Part shown: piece by piece, positions 1 through 9,577 of the stretch
How the letters are laid out: each line of letters begins with the position of its first letter
How positions within the stretch are numbered: position 1 is the first letter of the stretch
From: Candidatus Competibacteraceae bacterium
Lineage (GTDB): Bacteria; Pseudomonadota; Gammaproteobacteria; Competibacterales; Competibacteraceae
DNA: 39,075 nt
Direction: 5' to 3'
NCBI GenBank assembly: GCA_003989065.1
Contig: RXIW01000030.1
Location: 1 to 39,075, forward strand
The notes under the pieces: model-generated
Seen by the model: only the letters and a program-made list of their open reading frames with translations
Told to the model about the DNA's origin: nothing
The model's database searches: none
Made by a program: the position numbers and the translations under genes

Positions 1-196
1 AAACCCGGCTTCGAGTGCTAGCATGGTTTATGTGACTTCGGGTCGCTTGATGTTACGACAGCTTTGCAAAAAAACCGCCTCTGTAGCAGAAATAACAAGA
101 GGAAATTTAGAATTAAATTTGGAATTTCTTTAGTCATTGATTTTTATACAGCTTCTGAGAAAGTGCGGCGGTGATCACGCCACCCCGTTGCAAACC

Positions 197-799
197 CTAT
201 TCAACCAGTTGATCGCGCAATGCCAAGCGATGAAAATGAGTAGCACATGACAAACACTGCTTATTCCCGCTATCACCATCACAATATCCTATTGACTCAG
301 TTGTGTTTTTATCGATATCCACTTCAATTGTTACAATGATCCATTTATTTGATAAATTCGTATATGTTTGCCTAGGTAGTACAAATATTGTTCTCGGCAG
401 CTCGTAAACTTCTCCTGAGCATATTGCTTTATTTATTTCATACCTCTGACCATTGTTCATAATTCTCCAATTTTTATGATCAATGTCTTCACCCAGCTCT
501 AGTTTTATAGATCTTATCAATATCTCTTTCGTGGATAAACTTGATAAATTTCGTTTTTCTATTGTTGATCTATCTAATATTATTTTTATCGACTTCGGAT
601 ATATTTGCAGCTCTCCTTTAAATGATCCTACTATCGCGGAAGATTCATTATCTGGTGATGATACTGCAAATGGTACTGTTATTTTATTATCTTCCACCAT
701 ATCTGCTTGGGTCACACCCGTCATGATAATCAGCATTATTATCATACTGATGCGAACGAATAATTGAAACTTGATTTTATAGTATACTGTTTCTTTCAT
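197..799 (-). CDS. Small secreted protein of unknown function in an AT-rich island
   Basis: I do not recognise a family. The ATG at 799 is chosen over an upstream TTG at 838 because a GAGG lies 8 nt before it and the protein then starts directly with a signal peptide. That is a Lys-containing N-region, a hydrophobic core at about residues 16-30, and a likely cleavage site after Ala32 (TQA). The mature part of about 168 residues is polar and probably mostly beta. It holds four cysteines (ICSGE, YCDG, QCLSC) that could form disulfides in the periplasm or outside the cell. The gene is strikingly AT-rich, with AT-ending codons, unlike everything from 1501 onward. This suggests recent acquisition. 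No neighbour gives a functional clue. It ends in TAG. Confidence 0.6.
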   Translation of the reverse strand: MKETVYYKIKFQLFVRISMIIMLIIMTGVTQADMVEDNKITVPFAVSSPDNESSAIVGSFKGELQIYPKSIKIILDRSTIEKRNLSSLSTKEILIRSIKLELGEDIDHKNWRIMNNGQRYEINKAICSGEVYELPRTIFVLPRQTYTNLSNKWIIVTIEVDIDKNTTESIGYCDGDSGNKQCLSCATHFHRLALRDQLVE

Positions 800-1500
800 A
801 TGCTTTGCCTCATTTGTTATGGATCGGTGTTTCCTCAATATATTAATTTCATAAATTAACGATACTGTTTAATAGTAAAACCGATATCACCAGATAATTT
901 ATAATTAACGAAGTCGATTTCGATGAAGATCAAATCACCTGTTTTCGACTACGGCAATCGATAGCGTATATTTATTCAGACGCACCTAGGATGAACAATT
1001 CGGTAGAATGGGTTTGCGGCACGACAAAAAAACCAAAAGGGACGGATTGAAAACAGCAGGGTCATCGTTTTCGAGTCCGATGATCGGTTTTATATTTTGC
1101 CATTTTGGTATATTCCATTTGTTAAATTCATGAAATTTTTTTACGATACTTACATAGTCATTATATTCAAATATGTTACATAATAATTATAGCAACATAC
1201 TTTGCAGTATCGATCAAAAAATCGTTATAGATCATCATAAACCTTAATCATTTATTTGTCTCATCGGATTTGTGATAATTGACAATACCATCATATTGTA
1301 TATTTTTTATTACAATTAACGGCTATTAATACGTCAAAAAAACATATAAATCCTGTAGTATTTTTTATGGTAATCTTTAATTGTATCAAAAATAAGTCAC
1401 TTGAATCATAATACATTACTTATACCAAGAACAGGTCATCGTAAAGGTGTAGTAAGCAGATGCTTCGCCGCCAGCAGGCTGCACGAAAACAAATGAGCCG
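800..1500. other. AT-rich stretch without a supportable gene
   Basis: This stretch of about 700 bases lies between the start of the small secreted protein and the end of the nucleoside transporter. It is strongly AT-rich up to about 1430 and then changes abruptly to GC-rich sequence. Only very short open frames occur, for example 19 codons from 993, and none has a recognisable product. It must contain the promoter for the minus-strand gene starting at 799, but so many AT-rich hexamers are present that I cannot single one out. No transposase remnant, tRNA or long repeat was seen. Confidence 0.6.
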
Positions 1501-2757
1501 CTAAATCAACAAGCCCACCACCGCCCCGGTCATGAACGAGGCCAGAGTGCCGCCGATCAGCGATTTGAAGCCGAGTTCGAGGATCTCGCCGCGCCGTTCC
1601 GGCGCCATCGCGCTCAAGCCGCCGACCATGATGCCGACGCTGCCGGGATTGGCGAAGCCGCACATCGCGTAAGTCAGCAGGACCCGCGACCGTTCCCCGA
1701 GCGCCTCGGCCGGCAAGTGGCTCAACTGCAAGTAGGCCAGCAGTTCGTTGAGAACGGTCTTGACCCCCAACAGCGCGCCAGCGACGCCAGCTTCATGCCA
1801 CGGCACCCCCAACAACCAGGCCAGCGGCGCCAACAGCCACCCCGCGATCCGCTCCAGGGTTAGTGGCGTTCCTCCCACCATCGGCAACCCTTCCAATATC
1901 ATGTTGGCCAGCGCCACCAGCGCCACCATCACCATCAGCATGCCGATGATGTTGGCCAGCAAGCTCAAACCTTGGCCAGTTCCCTGGGTCACGGCGTCCA
2001 TCCCGCTCAAATAGGGCGAAGGCAAATGCACCTTGCGCTCGGCTGCGCCGACCTCGCCCGGCACCATCAGCAGCGCGATGGCGATGGCTGCCGGCGCGCT
2101 CATCAGCGAGGCGGTCAAGATATGACCGACCGGATTGGGCACGATGCCCTGCAGGAAGGTGGCGTAGAGCGCCATGACCGTACCGGCGATGGTGGCCATG
2201 CCGCTGGTCATGATGGCGAACAGTTCGGCCCGGCTGGCGCTGGCCAGGTAGGGCCGCACCAGCAAAGGCGCTTCGACCATGCCGACGAAGACATTGGCAG
2301 CGCTGGCGATACCGAGCACACCGCCGATCCCCAACGCCTTCTGCAGCACCAGCGCAAAGCCGCGCACCACCACCGGCAGGATGCGCCAGTGATACAGCAG
2401 GGCCGACAGCGCACTGATCAACACCACCAGCGGCAACGCCTGGAACGCCAGCACGAAACTGCCGCCCGGAGCGGTTTCGACAAACGGCAGTGGCCCGCCG
2501 CCGAGATAGCCGAACACCAGGGCCGTCCCGACCTGGGTCGCCCGCTGCAAGGCCAGCACCGCCTGATTGAGCGCCAGAAAAACCTGTTGGGACGCCGGAA
2601 GACCGAGCAACAGCAGCGCCAGCAGGACCTGCATGACGATGGCGATCAACACCGGTCGCCAGGGCACGGCGCGGCGATTTTCACTGAGCAACCAGGCCAG
2701 CGCGGTAAAAGCGCCGAGGCCCAGCACGCTTTGCAGCATCGAGGAAGGATCGGTCAT
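1501..2757 (-). CDS. nupC: Concentrative nucleoside transporter (CNT/NupC family)
   Basis: Inner-membrane symporter that imports nucleosides with H+ or Na+. About 418 residues, close to the usual bacterial CNT length of about 400. Almost the whole chain is hydrophobic helices. Diagnostic segments are the ANVFVGMVEAPLLVRPYL stretch (about residue 160), where CNT proteins carry the nucleoside- and cation-binding N-x-F-x-G-x-x-E-A-P motif, and CGFANPGSVGI near the C-terminus. The ATG at 2757 is used; an in-frame TTG lies two codons upstream (2763) and neither has a strong ribosome site. It is divergent from argD, with a shared short promoter region and a plausible promoter at 2789-2816. Substrate choice between purine and pyrimidine nucleosides cannot be read from the sequence. 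The family call is firm. Confidence 0.9.
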   Translation of the reverse strand: MTDPSSMLQSVLGLGAFTALAWLLSENRRAVPWRPVLIAIVMQVLLALLLLGLPASQQVFLALNQAVLALQRATQVGTALVFGYLGGGPLPFVETAPGGSFVLAFQALPLVVLISALSALLYHWRILPVVVRGFALVLQKALGIGGVLGIASAANVFVGMVEAPLLVRPYLASASRAELFAIMTSGMATIAGTVMALYATFLQGIVPNPVGHILTASLMSAPAAIAIALLMVPGEVGAAERKVHLPSPYLSGMDAVTQGTGQGLSLLANIIGMLMVMVALVALANMILEGLPMVGGTPLTLERIAGWLLAPLAWLLGVPWHEAGVAGALLGVKTVLNELLAYLQLSHLPAEALGERSRVLLTYAMCGFANPGSVGIMVGGLSAMAPERRGEILELGFKSLIGGTLASFMTGAVVGLLI

Positions 2758-2788
2758 GGCCAAGCGTCAAGAGTGGGATTCGGGGTAT

Positions 2789-4058
<1,270 letters not shown>

Positions 4059-4078
4059 GTGAGGTGAGGAGTCGGCAC

Positions 4079-4237
4079 ATGATTCAACGCGACAAAGTAG
4101 AACCCGTGCAGATCCAGTGCCCGCGATGTCGTCATACCGAGATTATCTACATCCCGATTGAGGAGCTGCCGCGCTGCCCGCACTGCGGCAGTCAGATGAC
4201 GATCAAGGAGCTGCTGGACGAAGGAAAATCGACTTGA
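4079..4237 (+). CDS. 52-residue zinc-ribbon protein
   Basis: A very short gene, supported by a strong ribosome site (GAGGAG at 4066-4071, 7 nt before the ATG) and by composition. The product has two CPxC-type knuckles, C14-P-R-C17 and C33-P-H-C36, separated by 15 residues. This is a classic rubredoxin/zinc-ribbon spacing that should bind one Zn2+. The rest is charged and ends in a helix-prone KELLDEGKST tail. There is no HTH or enzyme domain, so it may contact nucleic acid or a protein partner. It begins 20 nt after the aminotransferase stop and is probably cotranscribed with it. Function is unknown; that it is a real gene is inferred from RBS, cysteine pattern and position. Confidence 0.65.
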   Translation: MIQRDKVEPVQIQCPRCRHTEIIYIPIEELPRCPHCGSQMTIKELLDEGKST

Positions 4238-4373
4238 ACGACCATCCGGCCGCCATCCTGTCGAAAATTAAAATTGTATTGTACTATCATGACACTAGCG
4301 TTGCAGTCACTGGCGCGATCGCGGTAGCCGTCCGGCGCCGCATCGCGGTATTCCATGTTTCGCCTACTGAATC

Positions 4374-4380
4374 AAGGAGA
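4374..4380 (+). promoter_or_regulatory. Ribosome binding site of the ABC substrate-binding protein
   Basis: AAGGAGA lies 8 nt before the ATG at 4389 and fixes that start. The 137 nt upstream, after the zinc-ribbon gene, include an AT-rich segment (4261-4290) with a TACTAT (4282-4287) that could be a -10 element. No good -35 accompanies it, so the promoter is not called. Confidence 0.6.
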
Positions 4381-4388
4381 ACCCCTGC

Positions 4389-5186
4389 ATGAAAACCCGT
4401 TTGATCGCGCTTGCTGCGCTCGCTCTGTTCGGTCTCAATCTGTCGCCAGCCTGGGCGGGCAAACTGGAACAAATCAAGAAGGACGGCCTGCGAGTCTGTC
4501 TGGAGCCGGCCTACATGCCGTTCGAGATCACCGACAAGCGCGGGGCCATCATCGGCTTCGACCCGGATCTGGCCGTGCTGATGCAAAAGGACTTGGGCGC
4601 TCCCAAGCTGGAGCTGGTCAGCACCGCCTGGGACGGCATCATCCCGGCGCTGATCACCGGCAAGTGCGACATCATCATGAGCGGCATGACCATCACCGAC
4701 GAGCGCAAGCAAAAAGTAGACTTCTCCGAACCGTACATGCTGGTGGGTCAGACTATCCTGCTGCGCAAGGATCTAGCCGGCAAGGTCAAATCCTACAAGG
4801 ACCTCAACAAGTCCGAATACAAGATCGCCTCCAAGCTGGGCACCACCGGCGAAATCGCCGCCAAGAAATACATCCCCAAGGCCAAATATTTCTCCTATGA
4901 AACCGAAGCCGAAGGCGTGATGGAAACGGTCAACGGCAAGGTCGACGCCTTCGTCTACGACTCGCCCTACAATCTGGTCGCCAACGTCCAGCGCGGCGAG
5001 GGCAAACTGGTATTCCTGGACAAGCCGTTCACCGATGAACCGATCGGCTGGGCCATCGCCCAGGGCGATCCGGAATTCCTCAAGGCCATCAATGCATTCC
5101 TGGTTAAGATCAAGAAAGATGGCGAATGGGCCAAGCTGCACGACAAGTGGTTCAAGAACACGGACTGGCTGAAAGACGTCCAGTAA
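4389..5186 (+). CDS. Amino acid ABC transporter, periplasmic substrate-binding protein
   Basis: Family 3 extracellular solute-binding protein that captures a polar amino acid in the periplasm and delivers it to the permease encoded next. It has 265 residues with a clear Sec signal peptide (MKTR, hydrophobic core, cleavage after AWA at about residue 23). The mature protein opens with the family hallmark region: LRVCLEPAYMPFE, then IIGFDPDLAVLMQKDLG. SGMTITDERKQKVDFSEPY carries the Arg that normally clamps the ligand alpha-carboxylate. KLGTTGEIAAKKYIPKAK and a VDAFVYDSPYN segment form the second lobe. It ends in two consecutive TAA codons. The next gene starts 5 nt later, so this is a compact three-gene operon. 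Ligand identity (glutamine, glutamate, basic or other) cannot be assigned. Confidence 0.9.
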   Translation: MKTRLIALAALALFGLNLSPAWAGKLEQIKKDGLRVCLEPAYMPFEITDKRGAIIGFDPDLAVLMQKDLGAPKLELVSTAWDGIIPALITGKCDIIMSGMTITDERKQKVDFSEPYMLVGQTILLRKDLAGKVKSYKDLNKSEYKIASKLGTTGEIAAKKYIPKAKYFSYETEAEGVMETVNGKVDAFVYDSPYNLVANVQRGEGKLVFLDKPFTDEPIGWAIAQGDPEFLKAINAFLVKIKKDGEWAKLHDKWFKNTDWLKDVQ

Positions 5187-5191
5187 TAACC

Positions 5192-6160
5192 GTGCCTGGT
5201 AAACGACATCCCGCCCAGTGGCCCTGGTATGGGCTGCTGGCGCTCCTTCTGCTGGGCATGGTGATCGCCTTGTGGGCCGCCACCCAGCGTGTTCACTACT
5301 CATGGCACTGGGACCGGGTGCCACAGTACTTCCTCTACCAGGACGAAGTCCTGCAATCTACGCCCGTGGCCGGCACGGTGGCCCAGATCGCGGCCGACGG
5401 CCATGACAGCCGGGTAGAAATCGCACCCGCCGACGGGGGTCGACCGACCACGATCACGGTCGAGACCGATACCCTGAAGGTCAAGGTCGGCGACGCAGTA
5501 GCCGAAGAGGACGACATCGGCGCAGTGCAGCAATGGCGGATCGGCCCGTTGACCATGGGGCTGTGGGTCACCATCTGGATTTCCTTCCTGTCCGGCTTCA
5601 TCGGCCTGGTGATCGGCCTGATCACCGGCCTGTGCCGCATCTCGAAGAACCCCACCCTGCGCGGCCTGGCGGTGTTCTACATCGAGCTGATCCGCGGCAC
5701 GCCCTTGCTGGTACAGATCTTCATCTTCTACTTCTTCATCGGCACCGTGCTGGATCTGGATCGGATCGTCGCCGGCGTCGCCGCCCTGGCGCTGTTCGTC
5801 GGCGCCTACACCGCCGAAATCATCCGGGCCGGCATCCAGTCCATCCCCAAGGGCCAGACCGAAGCCGCTCGCTCCCTGGGCATGAGCGCTGCGGAGACCA
5901 TGATCTACATCGTGCTGCCGCAAGCCTTCAAGCGGGTCCTGCCGCCGTTGGCCGGGCAGTTCATCAGCCTGATCAAGGATTCCTCCCTGGTTTCGGTCAT
6001 CGCCATTACCGATCTGACCAAGAGCGGACGGGAGATCATCACCTCCAGCTTCGCCACGTTCGAGATCTGGTTCACGGTCGCCCTGCTCTATCTGCTGGTC
6101 ACCTCGGTGTTGTCGCAACTGCTCTTCTGGCTGGAACGGAGGTTCGCCCGCAGTGATTGA
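5192..6160 (+). CDS. Amino acid ABC transporter permease with an extra periplasmic insert
   Basis: Inner-membrane HisM/GlnP-type permease. The GTG at 5192 is preferred: an upstream in-frame ATG at 5126 lies inside the binding-protein gene and would add a tail of non-family sequence. The GTG start gives 322 residues. A first transmembrane helix (about 10-30) is followed by roughly 75 soluble residues (about 42-118) not found in most HisM/GlnP proteins. Then comes the canonical permease domain: [37 protein letters not shown], and the EAA loop [10 protein letters not shown] (224-233) that docks on the ATPase, followed by [11 protein letters not shown]. Only one permease gene is present, so a homodimer is likely. 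The stop overlaps the next start by 8 nt. No clear Shine-Dalgarno precedes the GTG, suggesting coupling to the upstream gene. Confidence 0.87.
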   Translation: MPGKRHPAQWPWYGLLALLLLGMVIALWAATQRVHYSWHWDRVPQYFLYQDEVLQSTPVAGTVAQIAADGHDSRVEIAPADGGRPTTITVETDTLKVKVGDAVAEEDDIGAVQQWRIGPLTMGLWVTIWISFLSGFIGLVIGLITGLCRISKNPTLRGLAVFYIELIRGTPLLVQIFIFYFFIGTVLDLDRIVAGVAALALFVGAYTAEIIRAGIQSIPKGQTEAARSLGMSAAETMIYIVLPQAFKRVLPPLAGQFISLIKDSSLVSVIAITDLTKSGREIITSSFATFEIWFTVALLYLLVTSVLSQLLFWLERRFARSD

Positions 6161-6887
6161 AGCCAAACAACTCGTCAAAACCTTTGTCGGACGGGGACAC
6201 ATCGTGCGGGCGGTCGATCACGTCTCCACTCAGGTCGCCAAAGGCGAAGTCGTGGTCATCATCGGCCCGTCCGGCTCCGGCAAATCCACCTTCCTGCGCT
6301 GCCTGAACGGTCTGGAGGAATTCGACGATGGACAAGTCATCATCGATGGCATCGACCTGACCGGGAGCAAGACCAACCTCAACGCCGTGCGCCGCGAGGT
6401 CGGTATGGTGTTCCAGCACTTCAACCTGTTTCCGCACAAGACCGTGTTGGAAAACGTCACCCTAGCCCAGCGAGTGGTGCGCAAACGCAAGCTGGCCGAG
6501 GCCAACGACAAGGCGATGAGCCTGCTGACCAAGGTAGGCATCGCCGAGAAGGCCAACGAATACCCTTCCCGGCTGTCGGGCGGTCAGCAGCAGCGGGTCG
6601 CCATCGCCCGCGCCCTGGCGATGGATCCCAAGGTGATGCTGTTCGACGAGCCGACCAGCGCCCTGGACCCGGAAATGGTCGGCGAGGTGCTGGACGTGAT
6701 GAAACAGTTGGCGCGGGAGGGCATGACCATGGCGGTGGTCACCCACGAAATGGGATTCGCGCGGGAAGTGGCCGACCGGGTGATCTTCATGGACGCTGGC
6801 CGCATCCTGGAAGACGCTCCGCCGACCGAGTTCTTCACCGCGCCCAAGGACCCTCGGGCGCAGGTATTTCTCAAACAGGTGCTTTAG
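6153..6887 (+). CDS. Amino acid ABC transporter ATP-binding protein (GlnQ/HisP type)
   Basis: Cytosolic ATPase that powers the importer encoded just upstream. 244 residues, typical for the family. All motifs are intact: Walker [10 protein letters not shown] (38-46), Q-loop Gln88 in [11 protein letters not shown], signature LSGGQQQR (141-148), Walker B VMLFDE (161-166, catalytic Glu166), D-loop SALDP, and H-loop His198 in VVTHEMGFA. The protein closely follows the polar amino acid transporter subfamily (for example the KVGI...YPSRLSGG spacing). It starts with GTG at 6153, overlapping the permease by 8 nt, so translation is probably coupled. It is the last gene of the operon; the next gene is convergent. 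Confidence 0.93.
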   Translation: MIEAKQLVKTFVGRGHIVRAVDHVSTQVAKGEVVVIIGPSGSGKSTFLRCLNGLEEFDDGQVIIDGIDLTGSKTNLNAVRREVGMVFQHFNLFPHKTVLENVTLAQRVVRKRKLAEANDKAMSLLTKVGIAEKANEYPSRLSGGQQQRVAIARALAMDPKVMLFDEPTSALDPEMVGEVLDVMKQLAREGMTMAVVTHEMGFAREVADRVIFMDAGRILEDAPPTEFFTAPKDPRAQVFLKQVL

Positions 6888-6893
6888 TCTGGT

Positions 6894-6925
6894 CCGGGAC
6901 TTTCTCGTCAAGAAGAAGGTCCCGG
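6894..6925. terminator. Possible bidirectional hairpin between convergent genes
   Basis: CCGGGAC (6894-6900) pairs with GTCCCGG (6919-6925) around an 18-nt loop. It sits exactly between the end of the ABC ATPase (plus) and the end of the cyclase gene (minus). There is no T-run on either side, so it is at best a weak intrinsic terminator. Confidence 0.35.
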
Positions 6926-6933
6926 CCCCCCTC

Positions 6934-7893
6934 CTATTCAGCCGCCTCGAAGCCGTCGGTGTAGCTGCACGCGTAGCGCACCACATCGGGGTTTTGCTCG
7001 ATCGCCGCTTGCCCGAAGCAGATCAGTCCCCGTTCCTGCAAGGTCAGCTCCTCGCGCCGCACGAAAAAGCGCGCGCCGCTCTCCAGCTGCAGATAGGTGC
7101 CGTTGGTGCTCTGATCCATCAGGATAAACTTGCCCTGGCGAAACTCGATGGCGGCATGGCTGCGCGACACCAGTTCGCGATCCACCACGAGATGGTTCTT
7201 TTCGCCGCGCCCGATGGTAAAGACCTGAGAACTCGGCGCCAGCTCGAAAGTGTGGCCGCGATACTCCAGCGTCAAGCGAGCAAAAAGCAGATTGCGCAAG
7301 TCTTCATGACCACCGGCGATCTGGGTCAGGCTGGTGGTGTCGTGCCAGATCACCTCGGCCAGCTCCATCTGCTCACGCTTTCCCCTGACCCGCGATTGCC
7401 CAAGATTGCGGGTCATCTTTTGCAGATCGTCCGATAGCTCCCCGATCGTTTCCCGTGTCGTCATGATCTGGTCGGCCTTGGCCAGGGAAGCCATCCGGGC
7501 CGCGACATTGACGGCATCGCCAAAGACGTCGTCGCTCTCCACCAGCACCTGACCGTGATGCAGACCGATGCGGATGGAGATATTCAAGCCGGCCAGATCC
7601 ACATCGTCCCTGAGTGCCTGATGCATCCCGCAGGCGGCGCGCACGGCCTGCTGCGCGCTGGGAAAACGGCTCATGACCTCATCGCCGATGGTCTTGATCA
7701 CCGTGCCGCCATTCTCGTTGGTGCGGGCCATCAGCAAACCCAAAACCTGGGCTTCGATTTGCCGGGCGCGCCAATCGCCATACTTCTCGAACAAACGGGT
7801 ACTACCGCAGATATCGGCGAACAGCACCGTCGCCGCCACCGGCTGTCCTGCTGCCCCATCCTTCAAGTTGGCCTTCATGTTCTTCAGTTTCAT
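6934..7893 (-). CDS. Class III adenylate cyclase with C-terminal FHA domain
   Basis: Soluble signalling enzyme predicted to make cAMP from ATP and to bind phosphothreonine peptides. Starting at the ATG at 7893 it has 319 residues; a TTG at 7911 is the alternative. The cyclase domain covers about 20-185. It has metal-binding Asp27 in FADICGST and Asp71 in KTIGDE, adenine-selecting Lys67, and DAVNVAARMAS with the transition-state Asn129 and Arg133. The FHA domain covers about 205-305, with FTIGRGEKNHLVVDRELVSRSHA (Arg229, Ser245, His246 type residues) and DQSTNGTYL. No transmembrane segment is present. It is the last gene of a minus-strand operon with an HD phosphohydrolase and nudC. The FHA domain suggests that a Ser/Thr kinase controls localisation or activity; no kinase is in the window. 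Confidence 0.9.
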   Translation of the reverse strand: MKLKNMKANLKDGAAGQPVAATVLFADICGSTRLFEKYGDWRARQIEAQVLGLLMARTNENGGTVIKTIGDEVMSRFPSAQQAVRAACGMHQALRDDVDLAGLNISIRIGLHHGQVLVESDDVFGDAVNVAARMASLAKADQIMTTRETIGELSDDLQKMTRNLGQSRVRGKREQMELAEVIWHDTTSLTQIAGGHEDLRNLLFARLTLEYRGHTFELAPSSQVFTIGRGEKNHLVVDRELVSRSHAAIEFRQGKFILMDQSTNGTYLQLESGARFFVRREELTLQERGLICFGQAAIEQNPDVVRYACSYTDGFEAAE

Positions 7894-7926
7894 TGCCCGA
7901 AACCCCGTCAACCTGACCAGCCCGGA

Positions 7927-8613
7927 TCAGCCGTAACCTTGTGCCTGCAACCTGGTGATGATGCGATGAAGGTTGTCACGCGCCAGCTGTTCGTAATGTC
8001 GTCGAAAGAAATCCGTGTAGAAAAAGCAGGGCCGACTCTGCAAAACCCGCAAGAATCGCAAATGACCCGGATAGAACTGTGCGTCGGACAGCTCCGCGAA
8101 CTCGGCGCGGACCCGACGGCCATCCCGCTCGCACTCGTCCCACGGCAAACTGAAACTGGACAGATCGATATCCACGACAAATTCCCCATCCCCCTGGGGT
8201 GAATCGCGGTGCGTAGTCAGCATGATCAGATCGTCCACCCGTTGTAAATTCATGGGGTCCATGCCGCCCTCCGCCCACTGACGAAACAGGTTGGCGCTGC
8301 GGCGTTCGTTGTCCTGCGCACCCGGTTGATAGATCGCATCGTGGAACCACAGTGCCATCTCGACCAGATCGGGTTTGCGCATCAGCGCCGCCGTCCGGTC
8401 GAACAGGCGTAGGCAGTGGCGAATATGATTCAGGGTGTGATAATGGCGATAAGGTTCCCCATACCGTTCGGCCAGCTGACGATAAACCGTCTCGGCCAAG
8501 GCCGCCGCACCGGGCGCGACTCGACGCCACAGAGCCATGAAGCGCTGCTGTTCGCTAACTGACTCGTTCGGCGGCGGAACAGCGTCCCCCCGACCATCGC
8601 CTCGCTCGTTCAT
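7927..8613 (-). CDS. Predicted HD-superfamily metal-dependent phosphohydrolase (COG4339 type)
   Basis: 228 residues. The pattern HYHTLNHI (His57, His59, His63), WFHD (His91-Asp92), then DNERRSA and a later TTHR (His135) with a VVDIDLSS segment (Asp148, Asp150) is that of the COG4339 group. These are small cytosolic HD-like proteins annotated as metal-dependent phosphohydrolases of unknown substrate. The start is certain: AGGAGG lies 6 nt before the ATG at 8613. It lies 36 nt after nudC and 33 nt before the cyclase ATG, so the three are likely cotranscribed. Nucleotide-cleaving neighbours suggest a nucleotide substrate, but that is inference. The first 20 residues are polar and probably disordered. 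Confidence 0.82.
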   Translation of the reverse strand: MNERGDGRGDAVPPPNESVSEQQRFMALWRRVAPGAAALAETVYRQLAERYGEPYRHYHTLNHIRHCLRLFDRTAALMRKPDLVEMALWFHDAIYQPGAQDNERRSANLFRQWAEGGMDPMNLQRVDDLIMLTTHRDSPQGDGEFVVDIDLSSFSLPWDECERDGRRVRAEFAELSDAQFYPGHLRFLRVLQSRPCFFYTDFFRRHYEQLARDNLHRIITRLQAQGYG

Positions 8614-8649
8614 GGTTCACCTCCTGAAAACCATCATCCTGGCCATTGC

Positions 8650-9504
8650 CTACCGGAGCGCGCCATCACCCCCGGCCGCGCCGCTGTTGACGACGAAATC
8701 CTGAATCAATCGCCACGCCATGCTCATCGGGTTGGGCAAACCCGGCAGCCGGTCTGGCGTGAACCAACCGGCGTCAACGATCTCCTGTCCGTCCACCCGA
8801 ATCTCGCCATCGGCGTAATCAGCGGCAAAGGCGATCATCAAAGAATGGGGAAAGGGCCAGGATTGACTAGCGAAGTAGCGCAGGTTTCCCACCCGGATGC
8901 CCACTTCTTCCGCCACCTCGCGATGAATGGCCTGCTCCAGGGTTTCACCGGCCTCCACGAAGCCGGCCAGCACGCTGTACATGCCCGGCGCGAATCGGGG
9001 GGCGCGCGCCAGCAGGATCTGGCCATCGCGCACGATCCGCATCATGACCACTGGAGACAACCGTGGATAGACCATCAGACCACAACCGGCGCAATGACGG
9101 GCGCGCTCTTCGGCCCGGCGCTGGGTGGGCATGCCACAGCGACCGCAGAATTGGTGGTTGCGATCCCATTCCAGCAGTTGCAGGGCTTGCCCGGCAATCC
9201 CCAGCAGCGCCTCGTCCAGACTGCCCCACAGGCTGCGCAAGCCCTGCAAGCTCCAGCCCGGCGGCAACTGGCCCTGCTCGGCCTCGGCGGCATAGCAGGG
9301 CTGACCCTGCCAGCTGCCCAGATACAACCGGCGCAGCGTCGGCCATTTGGCGAAGGGCCAGCTGGACGCGACCGGCAGTTCGATGCCCGTAGCGGTCGCT
9401 CGCACCAACAGATCGCCAGCGACGCACACAAACCACAGAGCCGGCTGCTCGCCTTCCGCCGGCGGTAAAATGGCGGGCTGAAAATCGCCCGGCAACATCA
9501 ACAT
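8650..9504 (-). CDS. nudC: NAD(H) diphosphatase / RNA decapping hydrolase NudC
   Basis: Nudix hydrolase that splits NADH to NMNH and AMP and, in E. coli, removes NAD caps from RNA. 284 residues. An N-terminal domain is followed by a four-cysteine zinc ribbon, C120-x2-C123-x14-C138-x2-C141. Next comes the Nudix box (181-203), G-F-V-E-A-G-E-T-L-E ... R-E-V-A-E-E-V-G, with all acidic metal ligands. The NudC-specific motif SQSWPFPHS (213-221) is nearly identical to the textbook SQPWPFPxS, with Ser for the first Pro. The ATG at 9504 is used; a second Met two codons later is possible. It is the first gene of the operon with the HD protein and the cyclase, and starts 73 nt after the dauA stop. Confidence 0.92.
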   Translation of the reverse strand: MLMLPGDFQPAILPPAEGEQPALWFVCVAGDLLVRATATGIELPVASSWPFAKWPTLRRLYLGSWQGQPCYAAEAEQGQLPPGWSLQGLRSLWGSLDEALLGIAGQALQLLEWDRNHQFCGRCGMPTQRRAEERARHCAGCGLMVYPRLSPVVMMRIVRDGQILLARAPRFAPGMYSVLAGFVEAGETLEQAIHREVAEEVGIRVGNLRYFASQSWPFPHSLMIAFAADYADGEIRVDGQEIVDAGWFTPDRLPGLPNPMSMAWRLIQDFVVNSGAAGGDGALR

Positions 9505-9577
9505 CGGTCAACGCCCCCGTTCAGGTGATGATCTTTGCCCAGCCAGAGCCGGCCCAGACGTTGGCCAGGACTGCCAC

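Noticed and set aside
2..133. Plus-strand frame open at the left window edge (43 codons before TAG)
   Set aside because: Could be the tail of a gene outside the window, but the residues show no family signal and the other frames close earlier; cannot be supported.
483..767. Plus-strand frame opposite the small secreted protein
   Set aside because: The minus strand offers a signal peptide and a good RBS; the plus-strand product is Ile/Ser-rich antisense sequence.
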